Assembly (NCBI GenBank): GCA_025331445.1
Contig: JAIWNE010000076.1
Span: 1 to 64,000 of the forward strand
Length of the DNA: 64,000 nucleotides
Direction: 5' to 3'
Source of the DNA: Blakeslea trispora
Lineage: Eukaryota; Mucoromycota; Mucoromycetes; Mucorales; Choanephoraceae
In this document: piece after piece, positions 1 to 10,150 of the stretch
Numbering within the stretch: position 1 is the first letter of the stretch
How the letters are laid out: each line of letters opens with the position of its first letter
The notes under the pieces: generated by a model
The model's database searches: none
What the model saw: only the letters and a program-made list of their open reading frames with translations
What the model was told of the DNA's origin: nothing
Position numbers and translations under genes: made by a program

Positions 1-1
1 G

Positions 2-508
2 AATCAAATCTCAAGACGATCGTACCAATTCGATTTGTTGGATCGATCAAAGAAGCAATATTTGCTTAAATTACATGCATCGTTCAACAAAATTGAAGAG
101 CTTTTTACTGAGTCCGTCTCACACCAAGAGATGCAAGACATCTTAGATGATCTGCAAACTCTGGAAGAAAAAGCAATGAGAAACAATTTGGAAAAGAAGA
201 AGAATCCTATTGTTTCAATGATTTCCAAAGGTCGCCCAAAAAGAGAAAGACGTTTGAAGAGTGGTGTTGAAAAAGCTGTTGAAACCTTTTTGGAAAAAAG
301 AAAGAACATTCTGAAGTCAGAGAGTCTTTAGAGGAAAAGAGAGCGTGAAAGCGACTCTCAGTTGATCAACAAAAAGCTCAAGCTGAATGCTGTTGTCGAG
401 CAAAGAATTGAAGAAAAGAAGCATGAAGAAAAGAATGAATGTGACGAGCTGGGAAACAATGGTATAAATCACATAAAACATCAACGAAATTTACCTCAAA
501 CAACTTAC
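2..508 (+). pseudogene. C-terminal remnant of a MULE-like transposase
   Basis: The frame is open from the window edge and carries a basic, coiled-coil-like segment ending in the motif KGRPKRERR (about 227-265). A KGRPK box near the C-terminus is typical of Mutator/FAR1-type transposases. A single in-frame TAG at 329-331 interrupts the frame, which then continues to 556 with more lysine- and glutamate-rich sequence. The OTU ORF that follows starts at 510 in another frame. The arrangement suggests a transposase tail plus OTU protease from one element, broken by one stop and a frame change. The upstream part lies outside the window. Assignment to MULE is inference from the motif and the OTU neighbour; the catalytic core is not visible. 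Confidence 0.45.
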
Positions 509-509
509 A

Positions 510-1259
510 ATGAACATCTTAGAATATTATTACGATCACTTACTTTCGCAAGTTGATCCAAATATTCCGAAGGAGAACTACAGCATCTTGATTGATGTTG
601 AAGGTGATGGATTCTGTGGCTGGAGAGCTTTAGCTGTTCAAATTTATGATGATGAACATCAATTTTGGACAGTGAAGAAGAAGATGAGGGACACCCTATT
701 CAAAAATGAGAAGTTTTATAGGGACAACTTCAAAGACTATTTCAACTTTGATGAAGTCAAGAAACGAGTCTGTTATGGCATAGAAGAAACAGTTGGTAGT
801 GATGTTGTGAGAGATGAGCTTTTCGTGAAAGATGGAGATACTGAGGATGAAGTGAAATACTTCTGTAATCCTGAGTATTATTTCTCTTCAGTAGGCTGCC
901 CTCAACTAGCTGCTGATACTTTTTTTGCTCCGATTACTCTTTACAGTGAGAAGGAGTATCAAAACACTAGAGGAGTATCATATATTCCTCTTCTTACAGA
1001 ATACACGGATGCAGAAATAAAGAAGAAGCGTCCTCAACCACTGTTGCTGCAGAGAGTCAACCAAAATCATTGGGTTACATTGGGTCCTAGACAATCCAAA
1101 AAGCTGCCTTGTCCATTACCGGATCATTCATACGAATTTGCAGCTAAGAATCTCAAGAAAGAAGCCAACATCAAGAAAACTGTCTGGAATTACTATCTGG
1201 TTTTTGCACAACAGTTGCCAAAAGATTCAGGTATGTTTGTATTGATATTGCAAAGTTAA
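510..1259 (+). CDS. OTU-family cysteine peptidase-like protein, transposon-associated
   Basis: The 249-codon ORF starts with ATG. It has the OTU catalytic signature DGFCGWRAL near residue 34, giving Asp and Cys, and a C-terminal NHWVTL block near residue 188, giving the catalytic His. OTU domains cleave ubiquitin or related linkages; in fungi and plants they are also carried by MULE and other DNA transposons. A strong donor (GTATGT) begins at 1231, and an acceptor after ATTGATTTAG at 1340 would add only four codons (Asp-Ala-Thr-stop), so the last residues of the unspliced ORF are doubtful. It lies just downstream of a transposase-like tail, so it is probably element cargo or the C-terminal half of an element protein. 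Confidence 0.6.
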   Translation: MNILEYYYDHLLSQVDPNIPKENYSILIDVEGDGFCGWRALAVQIYDDEHQFWTVKKKMRDTLFKNEKFYRDNFKDYFNFDEVKKRVCYGIEETVGSDVVRDELFVKDGDTEDEVKYFCNPEYYFSSVGCPQLAADTFFAPITLYSEKEYQNTRGVSYIPLLTEYTDAEIKKKRPQPLLLQRVNQNHWVTLGPRQSKKLPCPLPDHSYEFAAKNLKKEANIKKTVWNYYLVFAQQLPKDSGMFVLILQS

Positions 1260-1601
1260 ATCATTCTAAACAAAAGCAAATAGATGCATTCAACAATGAT
1301 TGATCTCTTTCCTCACTTCTTAAGATTTGAATTGATTTAGATGCTACATGATGTTCATTCTATTCCTTTCCCCAACATATACTTTTACAATTATAAATAC
1401 GCTGATTACATTCTTTTTCTCTGTATATATTTAAATCCTTTTTTATCTTGTATCTAAAAAACCAAATCATGTTTGTTATTCACCAATCACTAATCTTTAA
1501 GACTAGTATCGTCAAATAGCTGAACTTTGCATTTCCTTAAAAGCACTCATCGCTTCTTTAATATAAAAATGGGGGGGGGAGAGAAAATAAGTGTAACTCA
1601 A

Positions 1602-1690
1602 AAAAAGTGAGTGTAGAAAGTGGGGTGTATTTAAAAAGTGAGTGTGGAGAGTGGGGTGTATTTAAAAAGTGAGTGTGAAAAGTGAGTGCG
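1602..1690. repeat. 31-bp G/T-rich minisatellite
   Basis: Two full 31-bp units (1602-1632 and 1633-1663) of the form AAAAAGTGAGTGTRGARAG plus TGGGGTGTATTT are followed by a partial third unit to about 1690. A run of nine G precedes it near 1571. It sits between the OTU ORF and the next gene and could be a degenerate transposon terminus. 1260-1601 otherwise holds only AT-rich sequence with no gene that I can support. Confidence 0.7.
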
Positions 1691-1772
1691 CCAAGTATTA
1701 CTCTTAAAGTAAGTAATAGAAAATATTTTAGTATCTTGAGTTCTTGATTGATACTAATCAGTCAAATATAGA

Positions 1773-3078
1773 TTGGCAATAAGTCATATTATTGTCGACT
1801 TGTTCAATGGACATTTGCTGGATATGTGCAAGGCATATGTTGATCCTTTGTTCTGGGATGTGTTGAGCTGCAGTGTCCAGCAGCCTAGAGAAGAAGATGA
1901 AGAAAACATTGTTGTGCGAGAGGTGTTTGAAAAGCTGGTGAAGGTGTGTTATTGGCCTTTTCTACTTTTTTTTTAAGTTTTATGAAAAATAACTCGAGTT
2001 GATTTCTATACAACAGATTTGTCAAGAAAAGCCGTTGAAGAAAGCCAAGCTGGATATTGTCAAAGAAAGGGCAAAGATGATGGAAGAAGAAAGAGAGGAC
2101 ACTCTTAAGTACAATTTGGTGCTCATTTGTGACTTTCTGTAAGTGCTCTTTATTACACCAACTATTCAGTACTAATGCATACAAAAAAAAAAAGGTTGAC
2201 AAATATTGGAGAATGGGCCAACACCGAAGCTGAGGTTGTAGAAAGACTTAGCCAAATGCTAAGACTTTTGTTCATGAACACCAAGCTGACGGTCAAGACG
2301 TAAGTTTCCTTTTTCTGCTTACTCTAAATCAACCTTTACCAATCCTTTTCTTTTCTTCTTTTTTAATAGAGGTGAAGTGGGTGCAAGATGCACCAAATCA
2401 TCAAGAACAAGCCACGAAGCCAGTTATTCGGGAGGATGCTCTTCTTCCTACTACCGCGGAAGCACATCGAGTACACCAAAGAACATATATGGCCGAAAAG
2501 TTGACTTGACCATTCGAGGTGAAAAGAAGATTGAGCTGGCCTTGTGTGAATTCAAGGCATTCAACAATGCGGCAATAATCAAGAAGCAAGAAGGCAAGAC
2601 AATTCGTTTGAACCATTGTGTTCTTGAAGAGATGAAGGAGAAGAATATGTCGCCGAAGATTATGGCTTTTACTTGGGGAGGTAACGTATGCATGCACTCT
2701 GGCAAAGAGTAAAAGTTTAACTTATCTTTTTTCTTTTGGGTAAAATAAGGCAATGTTGGTGAAATGTTTGTCTTGGAGGAGAAAGATGGTCTCTTTGTTG
2801 CTTCATCAATGATGAACAACTTGATCTTCCCTTCTGACGTTCGTCAGATCAACGAGCGTTTTGTGAATACAATGATTTGCTTTTGCTCCTGGAGAGTATG
2901 TTTGTATTCTGTTCTAGTTTCTCTCAAGACAACTAACATATTTACTTATTTTTAGAGACACTTGGTGCAATTGAATGAAGAAGCCTTCGTGGCCTACACT
3001 ACCACAGCCACAAGCAGTAGAAAAAGAAAAGAATACTTGACTTGTCTTACACCAAGACATGACTCAAGTAAACACTAG
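1773..3078 (+). CDS. Spliced gene of a repeated Mucorales-type family, function unknown
   Basis: Six exons join in frame: 1773-1943, 2017-2138, 2195-2299, 2370-2680, 2750-2895 and 2956-3078 (326 codons including TAG). All junctions are GT/AG and the phases agree. The product has a charged N-terminal part, the segment GRKVDLTIRG followed by ELALCEFK, then QEGKTIRLNHCVLEEM and a hydrophobic FTWGGNVGEMF stretch. From memory these blocks (GRKxDL, E-x-K, K-x-IRxN) resemble a multi-copy Mucorales family without known function; I cannot name a domain. A TACTAAT branch site and ATATAG at 1771 suggest that 1772 is a splice acceptor. The true start would then lie in an upstream exon that I cannot find, so the 5' end may be truncated by the repeat-rich DNA there. 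Confidence 0.55.
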
Positions 3079-3442
3079 TTTCGTCTTTCTTTCTGTCTGT
3101 CTCTCTGCCTGTATGTCTGCTTTTTCTTTTGTATATAATAAAACTTGTCTGTTGTAAAATATTAGCAAAACAAACTGATAGCCTTGTACGTTTAAATTTG
3201 ATATCGCTATAGCAGTACTGCAAAGCATCAGACCTTCATTGATGGCATCTTTACATACATTGACAATTGTAAAGTCATGCCGATTAAAGCTAGATACGAT
3301 TTTTATGTATCTGAACAACCGATGAACATGGCATGTGTTGTAATAAACATTAGAAACTCTGAAGTGGACCTCATACGCTCAAAAATGACCAAAATGTAGT
3401 TCAACTCATGGCATTTCAGAAAATGTAAAAAGAAAATTACTT
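3079..3442. other. Intergenic, no gene seen
   Basis: A pyrimidine-rich stretch with TCTG/TCTC repeats lies at 3085-3120. The remainder is AT-rich and leads into the 3' end of the Tc1-like remnant. The direct words CTCAAAAATGACCAAAATG near 3379-3397 could be the decayed end of that element. Confidence 0.4.
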
Positions 3443-4530
3443 TCAATACTTTGTTGGACCGCCATTGGCATCTATGACTGCCTTGCAGTGATCGTGCATA
3501 CTACCAACTAAGCGTTCTGCAAGCTCAAGGCTGATCTGGCCCCAACTTTTTTCTAAAGCAGCCTTTAGCTGAGCAACATTGCTAATATCAGGCCTCTTCT
3601 TTTCGATGAGCTTAATGAGAGAGCTCCACAGATGCTAGATTGGGTTGAGATCAGGGCTTTGTGGAGGCCAGAAGTCAAAGCAGTTTATCTGATGGAAGTC
3701 TTTTCACCACGTCGCATACTTACCTGTGTGGCAGGTGGCGCCGTCTTCTTGCAATATGAAGTCTGTGTCCTCCTTCTGGTTCAAATCAATGAATAATGGC
3801 ATGAGGTTCTTGGCAAGGATGTTGACATAAGCATCCTGATTTACAGAGCTATCACACAAGACCAAAGGCCCGAAACCGCCAGCCCAAAAACAGCCCCAAA
3901 TCATCACACTTCCTTTGCCCCACTTTGTCGTAGGCACAATATGCTGCTCTAGGTACCTTTCGCCGAGCTTTCGGAGCACTCTGGCTCCTCCATGGTAACC
4001 TTCCACAGTAAATCGTGATCCATCCGACCAAGCTACACGTCTCCAGTCATCCTTTGTCCAGTTGACCCTCTCCTTAGCCCGACGAAGCCTTTTCAACCTG
4101 TTTTCCTCTGACAGCCTTGGCTTGTGTGCCGCAAAGTAGGAACCAAAGTCCAAATCCTTCAAATACTTGATCAAAGTATCTCGGTGAATGACAATTCCAC
4201 TTGCCCTTGACTTCATATTGATTTGAGTATATGAGGCAAACGGATTGCGTCTTGTAATCAATTCAGGACTTCTTATATCCCTTTCACTCAGCTTTTTGGG
4301 TCTTTCAGATCTGGTTTGGCCAACAAGTGTACCAGTTTGGTCGACACGGTCCAATATAGTCTGCACAGTTGCCTTACTGAATTCAACAACGTCTGCAATC
4401 TTTTGCATAGAAAGGTTTGCTTTTCTGAGCCAATAAATGCCCACAAAGCAGAATCTAAAAGATTCTCGCCACGCTTGGCATTCTCGAAAGTGGCTCCACT
4501 GTTTGTTTTTTGTTGTTTTCTAGGAGGCAT
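3443..4530 (-). pseudogene. Tc1/mariner transposase, inactivated
   Basis: Read on the minus strand, the protein starts MPPRKQQKT at 4530, has a paired-like helix-turn-helix region, then DDE blocks AWSDGSRFTVEG and ILQEDGATCHT (first and second Asp), then WPPQSPDLNPI. Three lesions are visible: a frame change between about 4440 and 4490, a TGA after the KYATW block (3704-3706), and a TAG exactly where the third catalytic Glu should follow DLNPI. I count 35 residues between the second Asp and the lost Glu. The normal C-terminus can still be followed to TGA at 3445-3443. The element is dead, but most of the protein is still readable, so inactivation looks fairly recent. Confidence 0.85.
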
Positions 4531-4595
4531 ATGTAGTTTTATAAAGAAAAGTAATAAAAAGAGAATATCAGTATTCTTATAAATTTTTAGCAGTA

Positions 4596-4758
4596 CAGTC
4601 AAACCTATTGAATTTGGCGTTTCATAGAAAATCAATGGCACATTTGTCAATATTGCTTCATCCTAATATGGGTTGTAAGAGTGTCTACTGAGATGAAACA
4701 ATATTGGCAAATGCGCCATTGATTTTCTATGAAACGCCAAATTCAATAGGTTTGACTG
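4596..4758. mobile_element. 163-bp hairpin MITE with TA target duplication
   Basis: Two inverted arms of about 67 bp (4596-4662 and 4692-4758) begin CAGTCAAACCTATTGAATTT and differ at only three transition positions. The element is flanked by TA on both sides (4594-4595 and 4759-4760), the target duplication of Tc1/mariner/pogo elements. There is no coding capacity in the 30-bp centre. It lies upstream (5' side) of the dead Tc1 transposase and 3' of SUB2. It is a non-autonomous element or a folded-back terminus; its terminal sequence does not match the visible left end of the neighbouring transposase remnant. Confidence 0.88.
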
Positions 4759-4877
4759 TATCTAGCTTTAATCTGTGTGACAGTATCACCATCTTGTTTG
4801 AGACCAAAGACAAAGCCTTTAATGATGTTTTCGTGCACAAATGAAATATATGTATATATTTATTATTTAATGTTATT

Positions 4878-6243
4878 TTAAGAAGTCATGTAGGTGTTGA
4901 TATCGACTTCCTCAGGAAGTGGTGAGATATTCACTTCGAATCTACTTTGGACATCATTCAAGACAACAGTATCCTTTTCATCAGACACAAAAGTGATACC
5001 CAAACCCTTTGTACCGAAACGACCAGCACGACCCACACGATGCAAATAGGAATCAGCACCATCGGGCATATCGTAGTTGATGACAATATTAACACGTTCA
5101 ATATCGATACCACGACCAAAGATATCGGTGGCTACCATAATACGCTTTTCGAAATCCTTAAAGGACTTGTAACGCTTGATACGTTCATCTTGAGACATTT
5201 GAGAGTGAATACAGATACTGGGGAAGTTACAGTCAGACAAGATACGGTTGAGTTCATTGGCACGAGAGACAGAACGGACAAAGATACAGACTTGGTTGAA
5301 TTCAAGTGTGTCCAACAGATCGTTCAACTTGCGGTTCTTTTCCTTTTCTTCCAACTTGATGTAAAACTGTTGAAGACCGTGCAAGGTCAACTTGGCTTCA
5401 TCATCTACATAGATCTCAAGAGGGTTTTGCATGAATTTCTTACAGACAGGACGCATTTCCTTGGCCAAAGTGGCAGAGAACATCATGACTTGCTTGTGGT
5501 GAGGAGTGGCACGGAAGATGTCTTGAACATCACGACGCATATCTAATTGTTCCAACATCTTGTCACATTCATCAAGCACAAAGTGCTTCACACCACTCAA
5601 CTTCAAGTGCTTATCACGGACCAAGGCCAAGACACGACCAGGTGTACCGACAAGGATATGAGGACATCTGGTCTTGTCCTTCAGGATCTCTACATCCTTG
5701 GTCATGGGCACACCACCATAAAAGACTTCAGTACGAATGTCAGGTAAATACTTTGAGAAACGAGCATATTCATTCTTGATTTGGAAAGCCAATTCACGGG
5801 TATGACAGAGAACAATGACAGAGACTTCACCGTTGGTAGGTTCCAACTGTTGCAAAGTAGCCAATACAAAGACAGCAGTCTTACCCATACCTGACTTGGC
5901 TTGACAGAGAACATCCATACCCAAAATAGATTGAGGAATACATTCTTGTTGAACTAGATAAAGAATTAGTTTCCATGGTAAATTTACTGAAAAGAAAAAA
6001 AATTTTTTTACCTTCAGAAGGATGTTCGAAACCACAATCAACAATACTTCTCAAAAGTTCAGGCTTTAAAAGGAAATCACGGAAACCAGTAGAGTGAATA
6101 CCGACATAAGAACCCTTCTTGTCCTTTTTATCCTCTTCATCTACAGCTAAAGCATCGGTTTGTTGAGCAGTTTCTTGTTGAAGAGTTTGTTCATCTTCTT
6201 CTTCATAATCAATAAGATCATCGGCGTGGTCGGCAGCAGACAT
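4878..6243 (-). CDS. SUB2: ATP-dependent RNA helicase Sub2 (UAP56/DDX39 family)
   Basis: Two exons (6243-6012 and 5953-4878, 59-nt intron) give 435 residues, the usual length for this family. Visible helicase motifs in order are AKSGMGKT (Walker A, about residue 100), GGVP, GTPGR, DECD (the UAP56-type variant of DEAD), SAT, then RGIDIERV and HRVGRAGR in the second RecA domain. The acidic N-terminus is typical. Sub2 loads the TREX complex and Yra1 on pre-mRNA, acts in spliceosome assembly, and is nuclear and essential in yeasts. The start ATG at 6243 was chosen because the six extra upstream codons lack an ATG and sit in poly-pyrimidine leader. No lesion is visible, and the strong family conservation makes this one of the safest calls in the window. 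Confidence 0.97.
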
Positions 6244-6886
6244 AATTAAACTGAAAAACAAAAGTCGGATTCAGTCAACATTATACTATTAGAAAAATTT
6301 ATAAAAAAAAAGGGGGGGCAAGGCTTTCTTTTTTTTCTTTCTCTTGTCTCGAAACAACCAAGTTGTCACTCCTTTCTTTCTCTCTCAAAAAAGAAAGGAG
6401 AACGCGTCATCAATTTCTTTAAAAGAAATTACTTGAAATACAAATGGATCATTGACTTTTTTTTTCTTTACACAACATGCTGCCATTTCCTTGTTCCAAC
6501 TGATTTGAATAGTTGCTTTCTTTCTCTCTTTCCTTCTTTCTGTATATGTGTGCGCGTGTATATTTATATGTGTGTATTTGCAGGTAAAGAAAAGGGCGTT
6601 GACTGACAATTGAATTGTAGCAGAGAGGTGACAGAAGAGAAAGAAGTTGCCAAAGTAGACGACATACCTTTATAAGTTTTGAGTTGGTTTACGAACAAAG
6701 TTTTTTTATAAGGAAAAAGGAGAGAGGGGACAAAAAAAAAGGTAAACTTCTTTAATTTAAAAAAAAAATCAAAAAAAAAGAGAAAAGAAGAAAAAGTGAG
6801 GAAAAAAAAAGTAATTATAAAATGTAAAACATCCCCCCCTGTGTTGTAAAAGTCCGGTCCGAACAAGGAATAAATTAAAGATTAGC
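6244..6886. other. Intergenic: SUB2 leader/promoter and 3' flank of the carrier gene
   Basis: The region is dominated by poly-pyrimidine and poly-A/G tracts (for example CTTTCTTTCTCTCTC near 6373 and A-rich runs at 6720-6800). A short GT-repeat-like stretch lies at 6540-6580. These fit a TATA-poor SUB2 promoter. I see no gene. Confidence 0.5.
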
Positions 6887-8068
6887 TTATGAATGAGCAA
6901 ATCGATCTCGAAGCTTTTTTGCTTTTCGAACAGTACGTGTATCACTTGATCCTAATGCTTGTAATTTCCATTGCACAAAACGATAGGCCCACCAAGAGGC
7001 CTCTAATATCAGATAGCCCATACCTACCTCTAATACACCAATACCCCACCCAGGATAAAATGCCTTCCAACCACCTTCATGATACCATGTCTGTTGAACA
7101 CAATCCAAGAAACCATTATAATTCGTCTCTGATGCCAACACACCACTCCCTTGCACCATCAGCTTAAAGATGATTGTGTCCATTGGATAACTCAGGGCTC
7201 TTGTCACAATACTACTGATGACACCACAGGCAATTTCAGGATAAAATGTCTGAAGTACCGTGCCTTCCTTTCGCTTATTCTTCTTCAACATCTTTTCACT
7301 ATCGTCCGTCTCTGTGACCATATGGAAAATACGACGATAGATGGCAATCAACAGTTTCTCGGTCAATGCGTTTAACAGACAAGAGGGTATAAAGACGGAT
7401 AAGGAAGAAGGTGTCCAAAAGAGGGCAAGATCACGACGATACAGACGTACAAAGTCTTGCACCGAACAGATCAGGGTGGGGTTGGACTGAACGCGCATGA
7501 TCAAAGCGTTACGGTAGAGTGGATAGAGTGGGATCTGGATAGCTAGCGAGAGACACTTGGTGATCGCTTTGACAAGTGTGGTTGAAGAAGGGAGCAGATG
7601 ACTGATGATCTGATGGACACAGGACTCATAACTGGCACTGATGGCCTGTCCCATCAGTCCTAAACCGAATCCCGGGTAGAGTCGACGCAGACCACCTTGT
7701 CGATAGGTTGCTAAGATAGTCCGAGCACCATACAGAGGTGTATCTCTTGCATAGCTTTGGTGAGTGGGTAATGCCTGAAGTCGATGTCTTGCTGCTACAA
7801 TCGGGAAACAGAGAGAGTAGTTGGCTACCATGGTACCAATGGCTAGCGTCACTCCCATGATGTTTTCACGTATCTCTACTCTTCGTTCTGAGGGAGCATG
7901 ATGTACACTGACGGTAGACACGGTGTCTATCTCTGCTGAACTGATAGCTTGAGCTATGGCCTCAAGTGCCTTTAACTCTTCTGCTTGTTCTTGTTGACAT
8001 TCTACACTATGGCGTGTCTGGATCGTACTTCCAAGTGAAAGGAATCCAAGATAGGCAGTTAAAGTCAT
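6887..8068 (-). CDS. Mitochondrial carrier-fold protein, SLC25A46/Ugo1-like
   Basis: A single exon gives 393 residues from the ATG at 8068; the open frame extends 14 codons upstream but without ATG. The sequence has three carrier-like repeats with degraded signatures: FPIVAARHRLQ, YPLYRNALIMRVQ and YPMDTIIFKLMVQG. The last is followed by FLDCVQQTWYHEGGWKAFYPG, a good carrier-repeat second helix. Loss of the normal Px(D/E)xx(K/R) charges in most repeats is characteristic of SLC25A46/Ugo1, outer-membrane members that act in fusion and lipid homeostasis rather than transport. An N-terminal hydrophobic segment (MTLTAYLGFLSLGS) is present. Assignment to SLC25A46 rather than another divergent carrier is inference. 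The gene is divergent from the Zn2Cys6 factor 123 bp away. Confidence 0.75.
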   Translation of the reverse strand: MTLTAYLGFLSLGSTIQTRHSVECQQEQAEELKALEAIAQAISSAEIDTVSTVSVHHAPSERRVEIRENIMGVTLAIGTMVANYSLCFPIVAARHRLQALPTHQSYARDTPLYGARTILATYRQGGLRRLYPGFGLGLMGQAISASYESCVHQIISHLLPSSTTLVKAITKCLSLAIQIPLYPLYRNALIMRVQSNPTLICSVQDFVRLYRRDLALFWTPSSLSVFIPSCLLNALTEKLLIAIYRRIFHMVTETDDSEKMLKKNKRKEGTVLQTFYPEIACGVISSIVTRALSYPMDTIIFKLMVQGSGVLASETNYNGFLDCVQQTWYHEGGWKAFYPGWGIGVLEVGMGYLILEASWWAYRFVQWKLQALGSSDTRTVRKAKKLRDRFAHS

Positions 8069-8191
8069 ACAAAAAAAATATACGAAAATAAAATAAAATT
8101 TTAAAAACACTGCTTGATTTTTCTTTTTTACTTTTTCTCGTATTTTCCACTTATGATTATTTCCCCATTATTATTATTTTAGAATATAGAA
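8069..8191. promoter_or_regulatory. Shared 123-bp divergent promoter
   Basis: The start codons of the carrier-like gene (minus) and of the Zn2Cys6 factor (plus) are only 123 bp apart, so both must use this AT- and pyrimidine-rich segment. No recognised operator was found. Confidence 0.55.
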
Positions 8192-10150
8192 ATGGTGCGT
8201 CAAAGTCCTTGTCAATGTAAGACAAACAAAACATTCTCCCCCAAAATATACAAAACACAAAAGTACTTAACCCTCACTTTGTAGATTGCCATCAACGACG
8301 TAGGAAATGTGAGAGAAATGACGAGTCGGAATCTTGTCAACGATGCATAAAAATGAACCGAAAATGTATGGACCGAGATAGTTCGACCGACACAAGTTCA
8401 GAAGATGATAGTGAGTTACAGGATTCAGTCGAGATGGTTTTACTGTATGAACAAGTGGTTGAACTGGACAGACAAATCAGATCATTAGAGGCCGAGAAAC
8501 AGGCCCTGGTCAGACAGGAACCACAATGGTTGATTGAGTTTGTAGACGGCCAATTCCGATTGAAATCAAAGATTCAGAGTCTAGAGGAAATGATGTTATT
8601 TACTCAATCTGCCATACGTTATCTCTCACCCTTTGGCAACACATTTCTAAAGCAGCCTTTGCATTTTGAGCGAGTCAACCCCAGTATGCTCAGATCCACT
8701 TTACGTACCTTGTGGTCTTCTTTCTCTCAAAGAAGACCCTATCGAGCAATTGAAGCCAACAATATTCAACCAATAACAGTCATGCCACGCTTGATTGATC
8801 GATATTTCACTTGCTACAATGATGGTCTACCGATCCTCTATGAGAGCTCGTATCGATCCTATCTGGCTCAACTTCAAGATCCATTGAGTGATCCAGTCAC
8901 CTTGGCCATTTGTGCCTCGACAGCCATTTCAACTTGCAAACATTCCTTTTTAGATTCGTATGAAAAACGGTATTTAGGTGAATATTATTATGACCTCTGT
9001 ATGGAACACTTGACAGAGATGTTTGATGATCCCGATCGTACCCTGGAGACACTCTTGACAATCAACATACTTCAATCGTTTATGTTCTATACCTTGAGAA
9101 TCACACAAGCCAAAAAATGGGCTTCTATTGCTTTGATTCTTGCCAAGAATCTAAGGACAGAATACAAGGACTGTCATTTGGGCACGGACCTTGATATGCC
9201 GACCCGTATTCAGTTTGCCATTATTCATCGCAACTGTTCTGTTGCCATGCATCTCTTGTCGTTTATTGATCTCACGATTCATAATCGACAAGAGCTGGAA
9301 GATGTCTTTCGTTACCCGTTTGATATTTTGCCAGGTGACTCTAAACAGTCAAGGGAATGGATCGAGTTGACCAACTGTATTATCCAACTCTGTAGTATGC
9401 CTGCATTTGATGTCATCCTGAAAGAGTCGCGACGACTGCTGGTAGGTCATCAGGCAAGCCTTTCATTTGAAGAAATTATGCAGTTTGAACCCATTGTCTT
9501 GAGCTGGTGGCATCAGTTACCTGCCTATGCCAGGCTCTGTCAAAACCCATTTGAGATGACAAAGGAAAACATTCAACAGACTACTCATACATTCCCCCTC
9601 ATGCTTGCGTGTACACTTCATGTGATTACACTGAGTATGCAAGGTGCCTTTGTACAACCCATTGCTAGTCAAGAAAATGAAAACCTCAATGCAATTGTGA
9701 CCAACAAAGCTATTTCTTCCGTGTTACATTCAGCTACCATGTGTTTCTATCTAACACGACAGATTGAACTGTCAGAGAGTACTTGTTATGGTAAACAATA
9801 GGGCTTTATCTCATATGCAAAGGGAAAGAAAATTAACGCTTGTTTTTTTTTCGATAGCTCTTTCTAGAGTCATTATCTGTATTATTGATGGTTTATTAGC
9901 TATTATGAAGATGACGGATAGAAATACAGCACATCTGATTAAACAACAATTACAGGAATGTCTATCCGAGCTAGGCTATTATTTCTCTGCAGATCATTTG
10001 GTCTCTCCTTTGGTCTCTCCCTTGACGGATTTGACACCTACTTCTTCCGAAAGACCTTCTGCAGATGAACTGTATGGAAACTATCCTATTCCCGGTGAAG
10101 CCATGTTATATGATGTGATGAGAACATTAGTAGATAAACATATTGGTTAA
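8192..10150 (+). CDS. Zn2Cys6 transcription factor (paralogue A of a convergent pair)
   Basis: Three exons (8192-8216, 8285-9790 and 9858-10150) give 607 residues. The tiny 25-nt first exon encodes MVRQSPCQ. After splicing, the cluster reads C-x2-C-x6-C-x8-C-x2-C-x6-C (residues 7 to about 35), a full binuclear zinc cluster with the basic stretch HQRRRK between Cys2 and Cys3. A short coiled-coil linker (LDRQIRSLEAEKQAL) follows, then the fungal-specific factor middle region with blocks such as RYLSPFG and YNDGLPILYESS. The C-terminal exon ends near DELYGNYPIPGEAMLYDV. It is a DNA-binding regulator; the target genes cannot be told. Its stop codon overlaps that of the convergent paralogue. Confidence 0.88.
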
